Shown piece by piece: positions 62,504 to 64,000 of a stretch of 64,000 nucleotides of DNA (positions within the stretch are counted from its first letter, which is position 1; every line of letters begins with the position of its first letter). A program made the translations under genes and the position numbers. Source of the DNA: Polaribacter sp. HaHaR_3_91 (GTDB taxonomy: Bacteria > Bacteroidota > Bacteroidia > Flavobacteriales > Flavobacteriaceae). The notes beneath the pieces were generated by a model. That model saw only the letters and a list, made by a program, of their open reading frames with translations, made no database searches and had not been told where the DNA came from. The stretch spans positions 2,576,001-2,640,000 of the forward strand of contig NZ_CP058986.1 of NCBI RefSeq assembly GCF_019278525.1, read 5' to 3'.

Positions 62504-62845
62504 ATGATTAAAATATATCACAATCCACGTTGTTCTAAATCTAGACAAGGCTTAGAAATTATAGAAAACTCTAAGAAAGAATTCGAAATTGTAAAATATT
62601 TAGAAAAAATTCCATCAGAAAAAGAACTAACAGAAATTATTAAAATGTTAGACATCTCTCCTATTCAGTTAGTTAGAAAAACAGAAAAAATATGGAAAGA
62701 AAACTACAAAGGGAAAGAATTATCAGACAAGGAGATTATCAAAGCAATGATAGAGTCCCCAAAGTTAATAGAACGCCCAATTGTTATCAATAATAACAAA
62801 GCAGTTATTGGCAGACCTCCAGAAAATATTAAATCAATAATTTAA
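62504..62845 (+). CDS. ArsC-family (arsenate reductase/Spx-like) protein
   Basis: A 113-residue thioredoxin-fold protein. The active Cys is in HNPRCSKSRQGLE, the place where arsenate reductases have HNPxCGTSR. The C-terminal RPIVINNNKAVIGRPPENI is typical of the family. No arsenic-resistance gene is near. It may be a glutaredoxin-coupled reductase of unknown substrate rather than arsenate. Confidence 0.9.
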   Translation: MIKIYHNPRCSKSRQGLEIIENSKKEFEIVKYLEKIPSEKELTEIIKMLDISPIQLVRKTEKIWKENYKGKELSDKEIIKAMIESPKLIERPIVINNNKAVIGRPPENIKSII

Positions 62846-62945
62846 CCTTAACTTTTTTGTGTTTTGTTTAACTTTTCTTTAACTACTTCTAATTAAACTT
62901 AGAGAGAACTTTGCTGTCTTAAAATAACAAGATTCAAAGACAATT

Positions 62946-64000
62946 ATGAAGAAAATTACACTCTTATTACTTTGCCTATTAACATCAACCTATTTGCTAG
63001 CTCAAAAGCCTAGTAATGAAACCATTTCTATTACAGGTAAAGTTGTAGATGCAAACACCAATCAACCATTAGAATATGCTACTGTAGTTTTAAAAAACAC
63101 TGAAACACAAGTAGTTTCTGGTGGAATTACAGATCAAACAGGTAGTTTTAATATTAAAAACCCAAAAGGAACGTACGAAATAAGTGTAGAGTTTATTTCT
63201 TTTAAAACCATCAAATTTCCAGTTCAAGAAATTTCATCAAACAAAAACTTAGGAACTATTAAACTATATGAAGATGCTAGTAGTTTAGATGAAGTGGTTG
63301 TTATAGCCGAAAAATCTACTGTAGATATTCGTTTAGATAAAAAAATATATAATGTTGGTAAAGACATGACGGTTAAAGGTGGTACCGCTTCTGATGTTTT
63401 AGACAATGTACCTTCTGTAGACGTAGATCCCGAAGGAATTGTTAGTTTAAGAGGTAGTGAAAACGTACGTATTTTAATCGACGGAAAACCATCTGCTTTA
63501 GTTGGTTTAAGCGGTGCAGATGCCTTAAAACAATTACCTTCTGATGCTATTGAAAGAGTTGAAGTAATTACATCTCCATCTGCAAGATACGATTCTGAAG
63601 GAACTGCAGGTATTTTAAATATCATTTTAAGAAAAGGAAAATCTTCTGGTTTAAATGGTTCTGTAAACGTTACTGTTGGAGATCCTAAAAATTATCAAGG
63701 TGGTGTAAATTTAAATTTACGTACCGAAAAAATAAATGTCTTTACTAATTTAGGGTATAACGATAATGCAGGTCCTGGTGTTTATAATTCTGATATAACT
63801 TACCTAACTAATGGAAATATAGATAGTATTAGAGTAGAAAACAGAGATAATGACCGAAGTAGAAAAGGCTTTAATGCTAATTTTGGTTTAGAATATTATT
63901 TAAACAAAAAAAGTTCTATTACAGGTACTATATTTGTAAGAGATTCTGATGGTAATGATATTTCTAAGAATAACATTAGCTCTTTTGATGCTTTAGATAA
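62946..64000 (+). CDS. TonB-dependent receptor-like outer-membrane protein, 5' part
   Basis: The first 351 residues are visible. Signal peptide (to YLLAQ), carboxypeptidase-regulatory-like domain (about 28-115: ITGKVVDANTNQPLEYATVVL), then a plug domain (DVLDNVPSVDVDPEGIVSLRGSENVRILIDGKPSAL; DAIERVEVITSPSARYDSEGTAGILNIILRKG) and the first strands of the barrel. This form (plug with DGKPSALVGL) belongs to the OMP_b-brl_3 branch. Ligand unknown; the gene runs past the right edge. Confidence 0.92.
   Translation, partial: MKKITLLLLCLLTSTYLLAQKPSNETISITGKVVDANTNQPLEYATVVLKNTETQVVSGGITDQTGSFNIKNPKGTYEISVEFISFKTIKFPVQEISSNKNLGTIKLYEDASSLDEVVVIAEKSTVDIRLDKKIYNVGKDMTVKGGTASDVLDNVPSVDVDPEGIVSLRGSENVRILIDGKPSALVGLSGADALKQLPSDAIERVEVITSPSARYDSEGTAGILNIILRKGKSSGLNGSVNVTVGDPKNYQGGVNLNLRTEKINVFTNLGYNDNAGPGVYNSDITYLTNGNIDSIRVENRDNDRSRKGFNANFGLEYYLNKKSSITGTIFVRDSDGNDISKNNISSFDALD

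Noticed and set aside
62504-62845. Arsenic-resistance locus
   Set aside because: The ArsC-family protein has CSKSR rather than the usual CGTSR and there is no arsR, arsB or acr3 gene near it.

Overview
This is a low-GC bacterial window from the Bacteroidetes, almost certainly a marine, yellow-pigmented Flavobacteriaceae (Polaribacter/Tenacibaculum-like; the genus is a guess). The evidence is TonB receptors with carboxypeptidase-like N-terminal domains, a type IX secretion sorting domain, LytTR/2TM signalling genes, Bacteroidetes -7 promoter motifs (TAnnTTTG) ahead of many genes, a zeaxanthin-type carotenoid operon and the characteristic merged arginine/proline operon. About 66 protein genes were recognised. 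No rRNA, tRNA, CRISPR array, insertion sequence with transposase or prophage was seen. The two ends cut through a subtilisin-like peptidase (left) and a TonB-type receptor (right).

Layout. 1-5.9 kb: S8 peptidase (partial), mnmA, a MORN-repeat protein, purB and a lipoprotein whose signal peptide is encoded inside a palindromic repeat. 6-9.4 kb: a likely metal-uptake cassette (His-rich small protein, TonB receptor, lipoprotein). 9.4-12.4 kb: MFS transporter, M48 protease, msrB. 12.4-17.1 kb: a cell-surface locus of five exported proteins, including a T9SS-sorted protein, a beta-barrel and phage-tail-fibre-like proteins. This is the least described part of the window. 17.2-28 kb: housekeeping and hypothetical genes (dinB-like, ffh, folD, AI-2E transporter, HerA-like ATPase, nrnA). 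28.3-33.3 kb: a sensor kinase, four free-standing 2TM proteins and a LytTR regulator in one operon. 33.8-45.3 kb: an 11-gene operon for arginine and proline (GNAT, argG, argC, proC, argD, proA, proB, argF', argB, argE, argH). 45.3-51.1 kb: two exported proteins, three esterase-like hydrolases and mqo. 51.1-56 kb: crtY-crtZ-crtB-crtI with a CarH/LitR-like B12-type MerR regulator upstream. 56-64 kb: ECF sigma factor trio, threonine aldolase, a large zinc metalloprotease, prfB, an ArsC-family protein and a TonB-type receptor.

How genes work together. The crt genes would make zeaxanthin from geranylgeranyl diphosphate, and the regulator keeps the residues expected for adenosylcobalamin light sensing. 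Inverted repeats that could be its operator overlap the crtI promoter. In the arginine operon, residue 90 of the transcarbamylase is Ala, where acetyl-specific enzymes have Glu and the Bacteroides succinyl-specific enzyme has Pro. This suggests that the pathway runs on N-succinyl intermediates. Most junctions in that operon hold short palindromic elements, and one wider family of structured repeat occurs three times in the window.
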